Part shown: piece after piece, positions 17,965 to 27,707 of the stretch
Layout of the letters: each line of letters starts with the position of its first letter
Numbering within the stretch: the first letter of the stretch is position 1
Source of the DNA: Lachnospiraceae bacterium
GTDB taxonomy: Bacteria > Bacillota > Clostridia > Lachnospirales > Lachnospiraceae
Length of the DNA stretch: 64,000 nt
Assembly (NCBI GenBank): GCA_014239155.1
Contig: JAAZZQ010000075.1
Span: 31,800 to 95,799 of the forward strand
Direction: 5' to 3'
Notes under the pieces: generated by a model
Told to the model about the DNA's origin: nothing
What the model saw: only the letters and a program-made list of their open reading frames with translations
Database searches by the model: none
Made by a program: the position numbers and the translations under genes

Positions 17965-18666
17965 ATGAAAACGAATTTCAAAAAATTACTCTGTTCCATA
18001 ATAACATTATTTATGGTAGCTTCTATTAATATTGCCACGCCTGTACTGCCTGTCTCCGCAAAGGAAAGTATTGGAAACGGTCTAATTCTCTCCACAGATA
18101 TGATAACCATCACAGAAAATGGCACTGTTGCCTTTACTGCATTGATGGAGGAAGGCTTTGATGCATCCCGCCTTGCCTGTGTTGTCGCAGACCCTGCTGT
18201 CGCCAATGTGTCACTAGGCACCTATGCACTGAACGCAGCGGCATTTCAAGTAACCTACCAAAGCGCGGGCACAACGGTTGCAGCAGTTTACAATATTGAC
18301 AATCCAGCAGTTGTTGCATATGTTACCATTAATGCAACACCGGTTATTATGGATATCCCTTCAAAGCTTGGTACCAATCGTGACAATTACTGTTCTCTTG
18401 TCAGTTATGAATTTGTACCTTACGATTTTTCTTATACAAATTTTCAAGACTATAAATGCACACTAAATCTAAAATATCAATGTGTCTCTTACAAGGATGA
18501 TGACTATAATCGCTGGGGCTGTTATGGATATTTCTATGATGCGGCAGGAAACGTATTATCAAAAGTCCACCTTTATGCCAGCTCGCTGTCAAAAGGACGA
18601 ATTTATCACAGTGAATTTAATGTTCCTATCAACGCAGTGCGGTTTTCCATTGAAAGTTTTTCTTAA
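17965..18666 (+). CDS. Secreted protein of unknown function
   Basis: 233 residues with a clear signal peptide (basic start, hydrophobic core to about 28, probable cleavage after VSAKE region). I do not recognise the family. The first half reads like a beta-rich Ig-like domain (NGTVAFTALMEEGFDASRL, then VAAVYNIDNPAVVAYVTINA). The second half is Tyr- and Asp-rich (YKDDDYNRWGCYGYFYDAAG), which could be another beta-sandwich. There is no anchor or lipobox, so it is probably released. It is a single gene with an AAGGAG ribosome site and a terminator at 18778-18807. Confidence 0.75.
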   Translation: MKTNFKKLLCSIITLFMVASINIATPVLPVSAKESIGNGLILSTDMITITENGTVAFTALMEEGFDASRLACVVADPAVANVSLGTYALNAAAFQVTYQSAGTTVAAVYNIDNPAVVAYVTINATPVIMDIPSKLGTNRDNYCSLVSYEFVPYDFSYTNFQDYKCTLNLKYQCVSYKDDDYNRWGCYGYFYDAAGNVLSKVHLYASSLSKGRIYHSEFNVPINAVRFSIESFS

Positions 18667-18682
18667 AAAAATTATCTATATG

Positions 18683-18893
18683 CAATCAAGTAGGAAAGTC
18701 TCATCTTCTCTACTCTCTCGCAGGCGTCCATCGGTTTGCTGACCTATTTCATCTGGACGTCTGCGCGCATAAAAAAAACGCTGTTTTCACCTTACAGCGT
18801 CTTTTTTATGCGCAGATCCATGCAGAGGACATAATCCGCTATGGCGGCACACAAGTCATGCGACAAGTACGAAAAATAAACCTTCCCTACTCA
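18683..18893. repeat. Large composite palindrome between convergent genes
   Basis: The outer ends AATCAAGTAGGAAAG and CTTCCCTACTCAATT are roughly inverted. Inner arms GGACGTCTGCGCGCAT and ATGCGCAGATCC flank the terminator hairpin at 18778-18807. It belongs with the GTAGGGAAG-type elements at 8107 and 12797. Confidence 0.5.
18778..18807. terminator. Bidirectional intrinsic terminator
   Basis: ACGCTGT pairs with ACAGCGT, with a T run on the plus side and eight T on the minus side. It serves the secreted protein gene and the convergent chemoreceptor-like gene. Confidence 0.85.
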
Positions 18894-18903
18894 ATTCACC
18901 CTT

Positions 18904-19485
18904 TTATTTAAAGGCTTCGATAATTGAATTAATCAAATTGGTAATCTCCTCAACTGACGTTTCAATATCTGTGTAAATGCCAGCTGACTGACTAGATAAG
19001 TCCTGCATACTCTTTGCAACTACTGCAAAGCCAACACCTGCCTCACCACTTCTTGCAGCCTCTATTGTAGCGTTGAGGGATAATATTGTCTGTTTCTTTG
19101 CAATTCCTTTTAGATGCCCTGTCTTTTCGTTAATCATTTGGACCAATTCACCCGACTTTTTGATATCACTCTTGATGGAATCAAATCTGCCCGAATTAAT
19201 ATTGTTTAGAAGCTCTAGCGTTGCAGTCTGGCCTATCTGTGTACTAAGTAACTCCGCGGCAGTCCTCGCGTTCTTGTCCGAAGACTTCGCAATAATAACA
19301 GAACCTAACTTGTCTCCATTTACAATAATGTCAAAAGACTCTGTCTCCTCCTCCTGAAATCCTTTTCTGCCTGCAAGATACTCTCCATCTAAGCCAAGTA
19401 CAACGGCGTCAAGACCAGCCACATCCGCATAAGACCGCTGTAAAGCTTGTAATTTGTTAGAATCAATGTAATCTTTTAATACCAT
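18904..19485 (-). CDS. Soluble methyl-accepting chemotaxis-like protein with PocR-type sensor region
   Basis: 193 residues with no signal peptide or membrane segment. The N-terminal part (about 1-90) resembles a PocR/small-ligand sensor domain (LQALQRSYADVAGLDAVVLG). The C-terminal half is a short coiled coil containing the chemoreceptor hairpin tip (SLNATIEAARSGEAGVGFAVVA). Full receptors have much longer signalling helices, so this may be a truncated or minimal form that joins receptor arrays or works on a different output. The GGAGG ribosome site supports the start. It follows recN, where spoIVB and spo0A sit in many related genomes. No other chemotaxis gene is adjacent; cheR is at 48.1 kb. 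Confidence 0.8.
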   Translation of the reverse strand: MVLKDYIDSNKLQALQRSYADVAGLDAVVLGLDGEYLAGRKGFQEEETESFDIIVNGDKLGSVIIAKSSDKNARTAAELLSTQIGQTATLELLNNINSGRFDSIKSDIKKSGELVQMINEKTGHLKGIAKKQTILSLNATIEAARSGEAGVGFAVVAKSMQDLSSQSAGIYTDIETSVEEITNLINSIIEAFK

Positions 19486-19560
19486 ATATTATCCTCCATT
19501 CCGCGGTTCGACATATATACAGTATACCGTTATTTTCAGACATTTTCAATATTTATCCGC

Positions 19561-21267
19561 CTATTTTACTATTTTTTTGTAGCAATTCGTTATTTTCGTT
19601 GTACTAGCAGTAGTAATCAGTTCCTTTGCGTTTTCTCTCACAGTATCTGTAATTTCATCACTTCCCAGCATTCTTGCAAGCTCGTCCACCGCCTCAGTCT
19701 CCCCAAGCTGTATAATATCTGTGATCGTCTTATTATTCACTGCCTGTTTTGCTATCTTATAATGATTATCAGCCATCGCTGCAATCTGCGGTAAATGTGT
19801 AATACAAAGAATCTGATGGCTTTGTGACAACTGCCCTAATTTCTCAGAAACTTTCCATGCAGTCTTCCCACTGATACCGGTATCAATCTCATCAAAAATC
19901 ATTGTCGGAATTTTATCCCGCGATGCGAGCACGGTTTTAATCGCCAACATAATACGAGAAAGCTCACCCCCACTTGCCACATTTCCCAAACTTCTTAGTG
20001 GTGCCCCTGGATTGGTGGAAATCATAAACTCCACATCATCAAATCCCCACGCTGTCATCTCTTCTTTCTCTCGCACCTGTATCTCAAACTTTACATCAAG
20101 AAAGTTTAAGTCTGTGAGTGCTGCTATCATATCCTTCTGCAGCTTTTCTGCCTCCTTGCTGCGGATTTTTGATGCCTTCTGACACAATTTTTTTAATTCC
20201 TCTTGCACTTGTGTTAACTTTGTCTCAAGCTGTGTTTTATAGGCATCTGCATTGTTTAACCGCGCAATTTTCTCTCCAAGTTCCTCCTGATATTGCAAAA
20301 CAGCTTTAATACTACTACCATATTTGAGTTTTAGATGATTTATCAGATTTAGACGCTCCTCCATCTGCTGAAATTGTTCGCTGTCAAATTCCATATCTGC
20401 CATATACTCGGCAAGCTCTCGATTAAAATCATTCAACAACGCATCAATATTTTCAAGTGCGTCCGCAAGTTCACGCGCCTTGTCATCATAACTTTCGACA
20501 CCTCGCAGTTCCCGCACAGCATAACCAACTGCATCCGCCGCAGACTGGTCACTATTTCCAGTAAGCTGATAGGACTTATCCGCCGCCTCCACAATCTGAC
20601 GACTGTTTGCCATCCGCCGATATTCCCGCTCAAGAGTTTCATCTTCCCCGTCTGTCAATCCTGCTTCCTCAATCTCCTGAAACTCAAATTCTGCAAGGGA
20701 TAATTCCTTTGCCTTTGTCCCATCATCAATGCAGAACTCCACAAGTTCCTTTTTTAGTGCTGCATATTGGTGATAGCGCTCCTTCAATGCAACTTTGACA
20801 ACAGCAAGTGCTTCCCCTGCAAAAGAGTCCAAAATCTCCATATGATTTTTTTTGTACAATAGGGATTGGTGTTCGTGTTGGCCATGAATATCAATCAAAC
20901 GTTCAGATAATGCTTTGATTTGCTTTGCAGTAACCGTCTCCCCGCATATTTTAAACACATTTCGACTAGGTTGTATTTTGCGCTGGATAATGATAATTCC
21001 CTCTTCTTCAATGGGAATCTCAAGGGCTTCAATCTCCTTTTTTAACACATCATCAGATACTTGAAACACAAGCTCCACAAGCGCATAATCAGCCCCTGTC
21101 CGAATCATATCCTTATCTGCCCGCGCACCCAGAGCAAGATTAATGGAGCCAATCAAAATTGATTTGCCGGCTCCTGTCTCTCCGCTCAATATGTTAAGCC
21201 CTTCTCCAAAATTTACCTCTGTCTCTGCTATTAGAGCCAGATTCTTTACATGCAAACTAATCAACAT
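19561..21267 (-). CDS. recN: DNA repair protein RecN
   Basis: SMC-like ATPase acting in recombinational repair of double-strand breaks. It has 568 residues, near the usual 550-570. Walker A is GETGAGKS (29-36). The central part is a long coiled coil. The signature and Walker B region in the C-terminal half reads ASGGELSRIMLAIK and PTMIFDEIDTGISG. It is 10 bp downstream of argR in a conserved gene order and is probably the last gene of the minus-strand operon that begins in the sporulation region. Confidence 0.96.
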   Translation of the reverse strand: MLISLHVKNLALIAETEVNFGEGLNILSGETGAGKSILIGSINLALGARADKDMIRTGADYALVELVFQVSDDVLKKEIEALEIPIEEEGIIIIQRKIQPSRNVFKICGETVTAKQIKALSERLIDIHGQHEHQSLLYKKNHMEILDSFAGEALAVVKVALKERYHQYAALKKELVEFCIDDGTKAKELSLAEFEFQEIEEAGLTDGEDETLEREYRRMANSRQIVEAADKSYQLTGNSDQSAADAVGYAVRELRGVESYDDKARELADALENIDALLNDFNRELAEYMADMEFDSEQFQQMEERLNLINHLKLKYGSSIKAVLQYQEELGEKIARLNNADAYKTQLETKLTQVQEELKKLCQKASKIRSKEAEKLQKDMIAALTDLNFLDVKFEIQVREKEEMTAWGFDDVEFMISTNPGAPLRSLGNVASGGELSRIMLAIKTVLASRDKIPTMIFDEIDTGISGKTAWKVSEKLGQLSQSHQILCITHLPQIAAMADNHYKIAKQAVNNKTITDIIQLGETEAVDELARMLGSDEITDTVRENAKELITTASTTKITNCYKKIVK

Positions 21268-21277
21268 CTATAAGTCC

Positions 21278-21733
21278 CTAACCTTTTATAATCATATTCA
21301 GCTTATCCATCACAGCCTTTGTTTCCTTGACGGACCTCACAGCAGCAAAGATTGTGTCATCCCCTGCTATACAGCCTACAATCTCTGAAAACCGCATTGC
21401 ATCCAGTGCCGCTGCAACTGCCATCGCCATTCCTTGTTCTGTCTTAATCACCAATATATTCTGCGCCATCTGCACAGAAAGAAAGCCTTCCCGCAGCACA
21501 CGAATATATTTATCTCCCAGATTATTATCTTCTCCTTGCTGCAAAATGATATACTTCTGCCTGCCGTTTCCAACCACTACTTTTGACAAATGCAGTTCTC
21601 GGATATCCCTTGAAACCGTTGCCTGCGTCACATCAAAACCTTCCCTGCGAAGATATTCCGCCAGTTCTTCCTGCGTCTCAATTTCGTATTTATTTATTAG
21701 ATCTACTACGACCTCATGTCTTTGTCTTTTCAT
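21278..21733 (-). CDS. argR: Arginine repressor ArgR/AhrC
   Basis: 151-residue regulator of arginine metabolism. The N-terminal winged helix (about 1-70) contains TQEELAEYLRREGFDVTQATVSRDIRELHL. The C-terminal oligomerisation and arginine-binding domain contains VGCIAGDDTIFAA, with the double Asp that contacts arginine. Known function: hexamers bind ARG boxes when arginine is abundant. It lies between nadK and recN, the usual Clostridia position. Confidence 0.96.
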   Translation of the reverse strand: MKRQRHEVVVDLINKYEIETQEELAEYLRREGFDVTQATVSRDIRELHLSKVVVGNGRQKYIILQQGEDNNLGDKYIRVLREGFLSVQMAQNILVIKTEQGMAMAVAAALDAMRFSEIVGCIAGDDTIFAAVRSVKETKAVMDKLNMIIKG

Positions 21734-21757
21734 TGGATATCTTGCCTTTCACACTGT

Positions 21758-22567
21758 TTATATCCGCATTTTTTTGCGCAACGTATCCAGAAAGCTTCCC
21801 TCGCTGAGTTTGATAATCTTTACCACTTTATCCGAACGTATGATCCGTACCCTGTCGCCCTCATTGAGACTCACAGGACACCGCCCGTCAAAGCTGACTT
21901 CTACCCCGCGCTTCTCACTGGATTTGTATCGATCAATCTCGATATCAATCACATCATCTTCCGCAAGTATAATTGTTCTGTTATTGACCAATGTATGAGA
22001 GCAAACTGGCGTCATTAAAATTAACCGCGCACGCGGTTCCACAATCGGTCCTCCCGCTGACAGGTTATACGCAGTGGACCCTGTCGGGGTGGAGACAATC
22101 ATACCATCTGCATTGTATGTACTTAAAAGGCGTCCATTGACATAAATATTAAAATTAATAACGTGCAGCGCCCCTTTTCTGTTGATTACAATATCATTCA
22201 ACGCGGTCTGTGGCTTCCTGCTCGCACCAGATACGACTGCAGTTCCACACAACATCATGCGAGACTCAATTTCATATTGGTTTTCAATCAAACTGTCGAG
22301 CGCCGGCTCAATCTCCTCTCGGTCAACCTCCGCAAGATACCCCAAGGTTCCAAGATTTACGCCAATCATTGGAATATGATAGTTGACATACTCCCTTGCC
22401 GCTCGAAGCATAGTGCCATCACCGCCTAACACAATCATTCCTTCCACATGCTCGTCAACGCTGTCGCTACAAAAACATCCTTTCAGATTCAGGTAATCTC
22501 TTATATAATGCGTAATCTCACCATTTCCGTCTTTTGTCTGATTTGTATATATATAAAATGTTCTCAT
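21758..22567 (-). CDS. nadK: NAD kinase
   Basis: Phosphorylates NAD to NADP in the cytoplasm. At 269 residues it is typical. The GGDGT motif (48-52), an NE/D-type segment (ALNDIVINR) and the glycine-rich DGMIVSTPTGSTAYNLSAGG identify the family. It lies 17 bp downstream of tlyA and 24 bp upstream of argR, so it is co-transcribed. Confidence 0.96.
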   Translation of the reverse strand: MRTFYIYTNQTKDGNGEITHYIRDYLNLKGCFCSDSVDEHVEGMIVLGGDGTMLRAAREYVNYHIPMIGVNLGTLGYLAEVDREEIEPALDSLIENQYEIESRMMLCGTAVVSGASRKPQTALNDIVINRKGALHVINFNIYVNGRLLSTYNADGMIVSTPTGSTAYNLSAGGPIVEPRARLILMTPVCSHTLVNNRTIILAEDDVIDIEIDRYKSSEKRGVEVSFDGRCPVSLNEGDRVRIIRSDKVVKIIKLSEGSFLDTLRKKMRI

Positions 22568-22584
22568 TCATACTCCATTAACTA

Positions 22585-23403
22585 TCAAACGTCCAATGTA
22601 TTGTGTGCCTGGGCAACGATCTCTGCTATCATGTCAGAAAACTTCTGTTGTAGTGTATTGCCAGCCTGCTCTGTGCGCCTCAAATACATCAAATATTCTA
22701 TATTTCCCTCGGGTCCTCTAATTGGAGAAAAATCGAGATTTAAAATCTCAAATCCTTCTATTAACGCAAAGGTAAACACTCTCTCAATCACTTCTTTATG
22801 AATCTGTGGGTCCCGCACAACTCCTTTTTTTCCAACCTTCTCTTTTCCTGCCTCAAACTGTGGCTTAATAAGACACACCATCTCAGCGCACGGCTTCAAC
22901 AACATATACGCAGGTCCCAATATCTTATCCAACGAGATAAAAGACACATCAACCGATGCAAAATCAAGCTTATCCACAATGTCTTCGGGTGTCATATATC
23001 GGAAATTCGTCTTTTCCATGCAGACAACGCGCTCATCATTTCTAAGCTTCCACGCAAGTTGCCCGTGCCCTACATCAACAGAGTATACTTTTTTTGCCCC
23101 ATTCTGAAGCATACAATCTGTAAAACCACCTGTCGATGCACCAATATCCATACAAATTTTATTATCTAGTTTAACACCAAATTGTGCAATCGCCTTTTCA
23201 AGCTTTAATCCACCACGGCTGACATAGCGTAGAGAGTTTCCTCTAACCTCAATTTGGACCTTGGCTTCGTCAAACATCGTTCCCGCCTTATCCTCCTTCT
23301 GGTCATTGACATACACACAACCTGCCATAATCACTGCTTTTGCTTTTTCCCGAGACTCCACAAGCCCCCTATGCACCAACAGTATATCCAGACGTTCCTT
23401 CAT
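22585..23403 (-). CDS. tlyA: TlyA-family rRNA (cytidine-2'-O)-methyltransferase
   Basis: 272 residues. The N-terminal S4 RNA-binding domain (RLDILLVHRGLVESREKAK) is followed by a FtsJ-like SAM methyltransferase fold with DIGASTGGFTDCML as the SAM loop and VDVGHGQLAWKLR. In other bacteria TlyA methylates 16S and 23S rRNA; exact targets here are inferred. It lies between dxs and nadK as in most Clostridia. Confidence 0.93.
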   Translation of the reverse strand: MKERLDILLVHRGLVESREKAKAVIMAGCVYVNDQKEDKAGTMFDEAKVQIEVRGNSLRYVSRGGLKLEKAIAQFGVKLDNKICMDIGASTGGFTDCMLQNGAKKVYSVDVGHGQLAWKLRNDERVVCMEKTNFRYMTPEDIVDKLDFASVDVSFISLDKILGPAYMLLKPCAEMVCLIKPQFEAGKEKVGKKGVVRDPQIHKEVIERVFTFALIEGFEILNLDFSPIRGPEGNIEYLMYLRRTEQAGNTLQQKFSDMIAEIVAQAHNTLDV

Positions 23404-23433
23404 GTTCCCGAATCCTTTCTAAAATTCCCTCGG

Positions 23434-25296
23434 TTAGTTGTTCCTAAGTATTCTGTACTCAATTGTCTCTGCATCAATTCCCACTTCATGGCGTAAGATT
23501 TCCACATTTCCATGTTCTACATACTCATCTGGAATATGAATTGTTATCAGCTTTACATTTGGTGCATTTTCATCCAAATAATTTCTTACCTTCTCGCCAA
23601 ATCCGCCACTTGCTACATTTTCCTCCATTGTCACAATCAAATGATGCTCCTTGACTACCTCATCCAAAATTTCTGTATCAATTGGCTTCACAAAGCGGGC
23701 ATTGATAACACTGCAAGAATAACCTTTCTGTATCAGCATCTCACGCACTGTAAGTGCTGTTTTTACCATGCTTCCCACTGCTATCAAGGCAATGTTACAA
23801 CCGTGGTAGATCCATTCCGCCTTTCCAAAACAAATGGGTTCGCGGTACTCCCGCAAACCGTCATACGCTTCACCGCGCGGATATCGGAGCGCAATCGGTC
23901 CCGCAAATGCCACCGCAAATTTAAGCATATCCGAAAGTTCCCACTTATTTTTGGGCGCCATGATATGCATATTTGGTATTGATGATAGATATGACAAATC
24001 AAAAATCCCCTGATGTGTCTCTCCATCACTGCCAACAAGCCCAGCACGGTCTATCGCAAAGACCACTGGCAAATTCTGAATGCAGACATCATGCAGAATC
24101 TGATCATATGCTCTTTGCAAAAAAGAAGAGTAGATTGCAACTACTGGTTTTAATCCACCTGCTGCCAACCCTGCCGCAAAAGTAACAGCATGTTCCTCCG
24201 CAATCCCCACATCAAAAAAGCGCTCGGGATACAGATTGCGAAACCGCTTTAATCCTGTTCCATCTGGCATTGCAGCTGTAATTGCCACAACATCATCATA
24301 TCGTTCTCCCATTTTGCACATCACAGTAGAAAATACATCTGTGTAGCTCGACTTTGTTTTTGGCGTTAGTGGAAGCCCTGTATTCACATCAAATGGCTCC
24401 GCACCATGAAACCTTGCTGGATGCTTCTCCGCAGGTGCAAATCCCTTGCCCTTTTGTGTGATCACATGAATCAGTACAGCAGACTTACAGCGCTTTGCCT
24501 CACGAAATACTTTCATCATAGCACTGATATTGTGCCCGTCGACTGGTCCTAGATAAGTGATTCCCATATCCTCAAAAAACATACCCGGAATCACCAATTG
24601 TTTTACTGAGCTTTTTGCGCGCCGTATACTTGTTACAATCGGTTCTCCCAATTTGGATTCCATAAGAGAATTATAGATTCCCTCTTTCATATCAAGGTAT
24701 TTGTCCGCTGTTCTAATATTATTTAGATACTTTGACATTCCACCCACATTTTCTGAAATGGACATATTATTGTCATTTAAAACAATAATAAAATTTTTCT
24801 TAAGACGCGAAGCATTATTCAATGCCTCATATGCCATTCCACCTGTGAGCGAACCATCTCCGATAACTGAGACAATTGTGTGGTCTTCATTGCGCAAATC
24901 TCGTGCTTTTACCAACCCCAAGCCTGCAGATATGGAGGTGGAACTGTGTCCCGTGTCAAAACAGTCACACTCACTCTCCTTTCTCTTAGGAAAACCACTC
25001 ATGCCGCCATACTTCCTTAAATGTTCAAAGCCTGATCGCCTGCCAGTAAGTAGTTTATGTGTATAAGACTGATGTCCTACATCCCACACAATCTTATCCT
25101 GCGGTAAGTTTAGACTTAAATGCAGCGCCATTGTCAACTCGACTGCACCGAGATTAGAACCAAGATGCCCTCCTGTAACACTGATTTTATTGATTAAAAA
25201 TTCCCGAATCTCCTCTGCCAGTAAATTCCAATCCTCTGGCGGCACATTTTTTATATCATTTTCTTTCTCTATCGTCTCTAATATCATACTCAGCAC
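23434..25296 (-). CDS. dxs: 1-deoxy-D-xylulose-5-phosphate synthase
   Basis: First step of the MEP isoprenoid pathway: condenses pyruvate and glyceraldehyde 3-phosphate using thiamine diphosphate. 620 residues. Motifs: VGHQSYTHKLLTGR, the ThDP-binding GDGSLTGGMAYEALNN, the transketolase-type VGIAEEHAVTFAAGLA, and the C-terminal domain SVINARFVKPID. It is in one operon with ispA, and ispH lies elsewhere in the window (50.2 kb), so several isoprenoid genes are local. Confidence 0.97.
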   Translation of the reverse strand: MLSMILETIEKENDIKNVPPEDWNLLAEEIREFLINKISVTGGHLGSNLGAVELTMALHLSLNLPQDKIVWDVGHQSYTHKLLTGRRSGFEHLRKYGGMSGFPKRKESECDCFDTGHSSTSISAGLGLVKARDLRNEDHTIVSVIGDGSLTGGMAYEALNNASRLKKNFIIVLNDNNMSISENVGGMSKYLNNIRTADKYLDMKEGIYNSLMESKLGEPIVTSIRRAKSSVKQLVIPGMFFEDMGITYLGPVDGHNISAMMKVFREAKRCKSAVLIHVITQKGKGFAPAEKHPARFHGAEPFDVNTGLPLTPKTKSSYTDVFSTVMCKMGERYDDVVAITAAMPDGTGLKRFRNLYPERFFDVGIAEEHAVTFAAGLAAGGLKPVVAIYSSFLQRAYDQILHDVCIQNLPVVFAIDRAGLVGSDGETHQGIFDLSYLSSIPNMHIMAPKNKWELSDMLKFAVAFAGPIALRYPRGEAYDGLREYREPICFGKAEWIYHGCNIALIAVGSMVKTALTVREMLIQKGYSCSVINARFVKPIDTEILDEVVKEHHLIVTMEENVASGGFGEKVRNYLDENAPNVKLITIHIPDEYVEHGNVEILRHEVGIDAETIEYRILRNN

Positions 25297-25312
25297 CTTT
25301 CACCACAAGGTT

Positions 25313-26230
25313 TTACTTCACACGTGTTATCAGACTGCGTATCAATTTCACCAAAAACTCATTCTGAATGCCTTTTTCCTCCAAAGAATTCAGAAGTTTT
25401 ATCGCATGGTTTGAAAATTCCTTTTGTTCTTGTGATGCCTCCGTAATCCCTTTCAGTGTGACATAAGTTCTCTTTAGATTCTTCGCATCACTTCCGACAG
25501 GTTTCCCCAAAGTCTCAAGTGTGCTTGTCACATCAAGAATATCATCTTGTATTTGAAATGCAATGCCTATCTCATAAGCTGCCCTCTCCACAAGAGTAAT
25601 CTGCTCTTCGTCTGCCCCCGCAAGGACTGCTCCAACCATCATTGCAGCTTGTATCAGTGCCGCAGTCTTGTGTGCATGAATGAACAACAAATGTTCCTCT
25701 GTGACCATTTCTCCAAGATTTTCCGCCTCAATGTCCGCAGTCTGTCCCCCAATCATTCCATAAATTCCCGCCTTCTGCGCAAGAATTGAAAGTGCTCTCG
25801 CCGTTCTATTTGCGTCGTCTTCTGACAATGCAAATGCTTTCAATGCAGTCTCAAATGCATAGTTTAAAAGACCATCTCCCGCAAGGATTGCCATTGCTTC
25901 TCCATAAACTGCCCAAGTTGTCTTCTTACCTCTGCGGTAAAGGTCATTATCCATAGCAGGCAAATCGTCATGTACAAGCGAATACGTATGTATCATTTCG
26001 ATCGCTGCCATAAATGGTTCTATCACTTTGTCTGCACCGCCAAAAAGACTATATGTTTCCGCCATTAACAAAGGACGTAATCTCTTTCCGCCTACATTCA
26101 CACTGTAATTCATCGCCTCTATCACAGTCTTTGCCCAGTCTTTTTTCTCGGACGTGCATTGTGGGAGATACGCCTTTATAATTTGTTCTATTTTCTCTAC
26201 TTTATTTTTTAGTTCCTGCTCAAAATTCAT
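25313..26230 (-). CDS. ispA: Polyprenyl (farnesyl/geranyl) diphosphate synthase
   Basis: Head-to-tail condensation of IPP with allylic diphosphates. 305 residues. The first Asp-rich motif is DDLPAMDND (88-96) and the second is DDILD at about 227. GGKRLRP (48-54) binds IPP. The product is probably FPP, from context with dxs and xseAB, but chain length cannot be fixed by eye. The start overlaps the xseB stop by 11 bp. Confidence 0.94.
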   Translation of the reverse strand: MNFEQELKNKVEKIEQIIKAYLPQCTSEKKDWAKTVIEAMNYSVNVGGKRLRPLLMAETYSLFGGADKVIEPFMAAIEMIHTYSLVHDDLPAMDNDLYRRGKKTTWAVYGEAMAILAGDGLLNYAFETALKAFALSEDDANRTARALSILAQKAGIYGMIGGQTADIEAENLGEMVTEEHLLFIHAHKTAALIQAAMMVGAVLAGADEEQITLVERAAYEIGIAFQIQDDILDVTSTLETLGKPVGSDAKNLKRTYVTLKGITEASQEQKEFSNHAIKLLNSLEEKGIQNEFLVKLIRSLITRVK

Positions 26231-26426
26231 CTAACTCTCCATTTTTATTTAATTTGAGGACTTCCTTCTCCACTCTGTCAATCCTGTCATTACAAGACTG
26301 AATCAGCTTCATGCCCTCCTTGTACAATTGAAAGGATTCTTCCAGCGAAATATCTTCCTGCTGCAATCTGCCAATTGTATCTTCCAATTTGTCAAATGTC
26401 TGTTCCAATGTCAGCTCCTTCGCCAT
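26220..26426 (-). CDS. xseB: Exodeoxyribonuclease VII small subunit
   Basis: 68-residue helical protein, the usual size, with TFDKLEDTIGRLQQEDISLEESFQLYKEGMKL in order. It binds XseA to form the single-strand-specific exonuclease VII. It overlaps the xseA 3' end by 35 bp and ispA by 11 bp, implying translational coupling. Confidence 0.94.
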   Translation of the reverse strand: MAKELTLEQTFDKLEDTIGRLQQEDISLEESFQLYKEGMKLIQSCNDRIDRVEKEVLKLNKNGELDEF

Positions 26427-27681
26427 ACTTTACCTCTCTCTCAAAACAGTCTATCGAAATTTCTTTAGGAACTGTATTCGCTATTTCTCTACAGCTTTTC
26501 ACTTTTGCCTGTACAATACCATTTCTCACATAAATACAAACAGTATCTTCTGGTCGCACACAGTGCACATCATTGACAACTCTGTGCTGCATGTCCTCAA
26601 CATATGCATACCCTTGACTAAGTTTGTCAAGCGGAGAAAGTCCCTTTAACTGCTCCGCATAAATTGCCAATCTATGTCTCTGTTGTACCAATATATTTTC
26701 CATAAACCCTACCAGCTTTCCTTCCAAATCCATACAATATGTTCGCTTCTGCTGAATCTGATTGACTGGACTTAGAAATTTTAATTTTAACCAAAGCTGG
26801 CTCAAACGATTCTGTTGTCTTTCAAGCTGCACCTGCAACGCATGTGTGAGGGTAGATTGATAAACTGTTAACTTGTCCATCAATTGCCTAAAATCAAAAA
26901 CTGCAAGTTCTGCCGCCGCCGAGGGAGTTGGCGCTCTCAAATCAGCCACAAAATCTGCTATTGTAGTGTCCGTCTCATGCCCTACTGCCGATATTACAGG
27001 CACACTACAATTAAAAATTGCCTGCGCGACTGCCTCCTCATTAAATGCCCACAAATCTTCAATAGAGCCGCCTCCTCTTCCGACAATCATCACATCTACA
27101 CCAAGGTGATCCAATGCACGAATTCCACTTACAATGCTCGCCACAGCCTGATCTCCCTGAACAATCGCAGGGTACAAAATAATCTGTATATAAGGATTTC
27201 GTCTTGTCGCTATAGTGATAATATCCCGAACTGCTGCCCCTGTAGGTGCTGTCACAACTCCTAGCGTCTGAATATACTCTGGTATAGACTGTTTGTACTC
27301 CGCTGCAAACATACCCATTTCTTCTAACCTGCGCTTCATGCGGTCAAACTTTTCATATAATACACCTGCACCGTCAAGTGCAATTTGCTTCGCATACAGT
27401 TGGTATCTGCCATCTCTCTCATATACGTCAATTGTACCGCCAACCACAACCATTTGCCCTTCTTCCAAACGAAAAGAAAGTCCGGTGCGATTGCCGGCAA
27501 ACATAACACAGGCAATCACTCCTTTTGCATCCTTCAACGTAAAATAGATATGCCCCGAAGAATGATACTTACAATTGCTAATCTCCCCCTTAACCAAAAG
27601 GTATCTCAGCATATAATCCTGTGTAAACATATTTTTAATGTAGGAATTAACCTGTGCAACCGTATAAACACTTTGCCTCAC
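26392..27681 (-). CDS. xseA: Exodeoxyribonuclease VII large subunit
   Basis: Catalytic subunit, 429 residues. The N-terminal OB-fold (VNSYIKNMFTQDYMLRYLLVKGEISN, continuing GHIYFTLKD) is followed by the nuclease core with VGRGGGSIEDLWAFNEE and SAVGHETDTTIADFVAD. A coiled-coil region lies near the C-terminus. It is downstream of nusB in the conserved order and overlaps xseB. Confidence 0.96.
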   Translation of the reverse strand: MRQSVYTVAQVNSYIKNMFTQDYMLRYLLVKGEISNCKYHSSGHIYFTLKDAKGVIACVMFAGNRTGLSFRLEEGQMVVVGGTIDVYERDGRYQLYAKQIALDGAGVLYEKFDRMKRRLEEMGMFAAEYKQSIPEYIQTLGVVTAPTGAAVRDIITIATRRNPYIQIILYPAIVQGDQAVASIVSGIRALDHLGVDVMIVGRGGGSIEDLWAFNEEAVAQAIFNCSVPVISAVGHETDTTIADFVADLRAPTPSAAAELAVFDFRQLMDKLTVYQSTLTHALQVQLERQQNRLSQLWLKLKFLSPVNQIQQKRTYCMDLEGKLVGFMENILVQQRHRLAIYAEQLKGLSPLDKLSQGYAYVEDMQHRVVNDVHCVRPEDTVCIYVRNGIVQAKVKSCREIANTVPKEISIDCFEREVKYGEGADIGTDI

Positions 27682-27707
27682 AAAAATGCCTCCCTGTCAT
27701 ACAGCAA

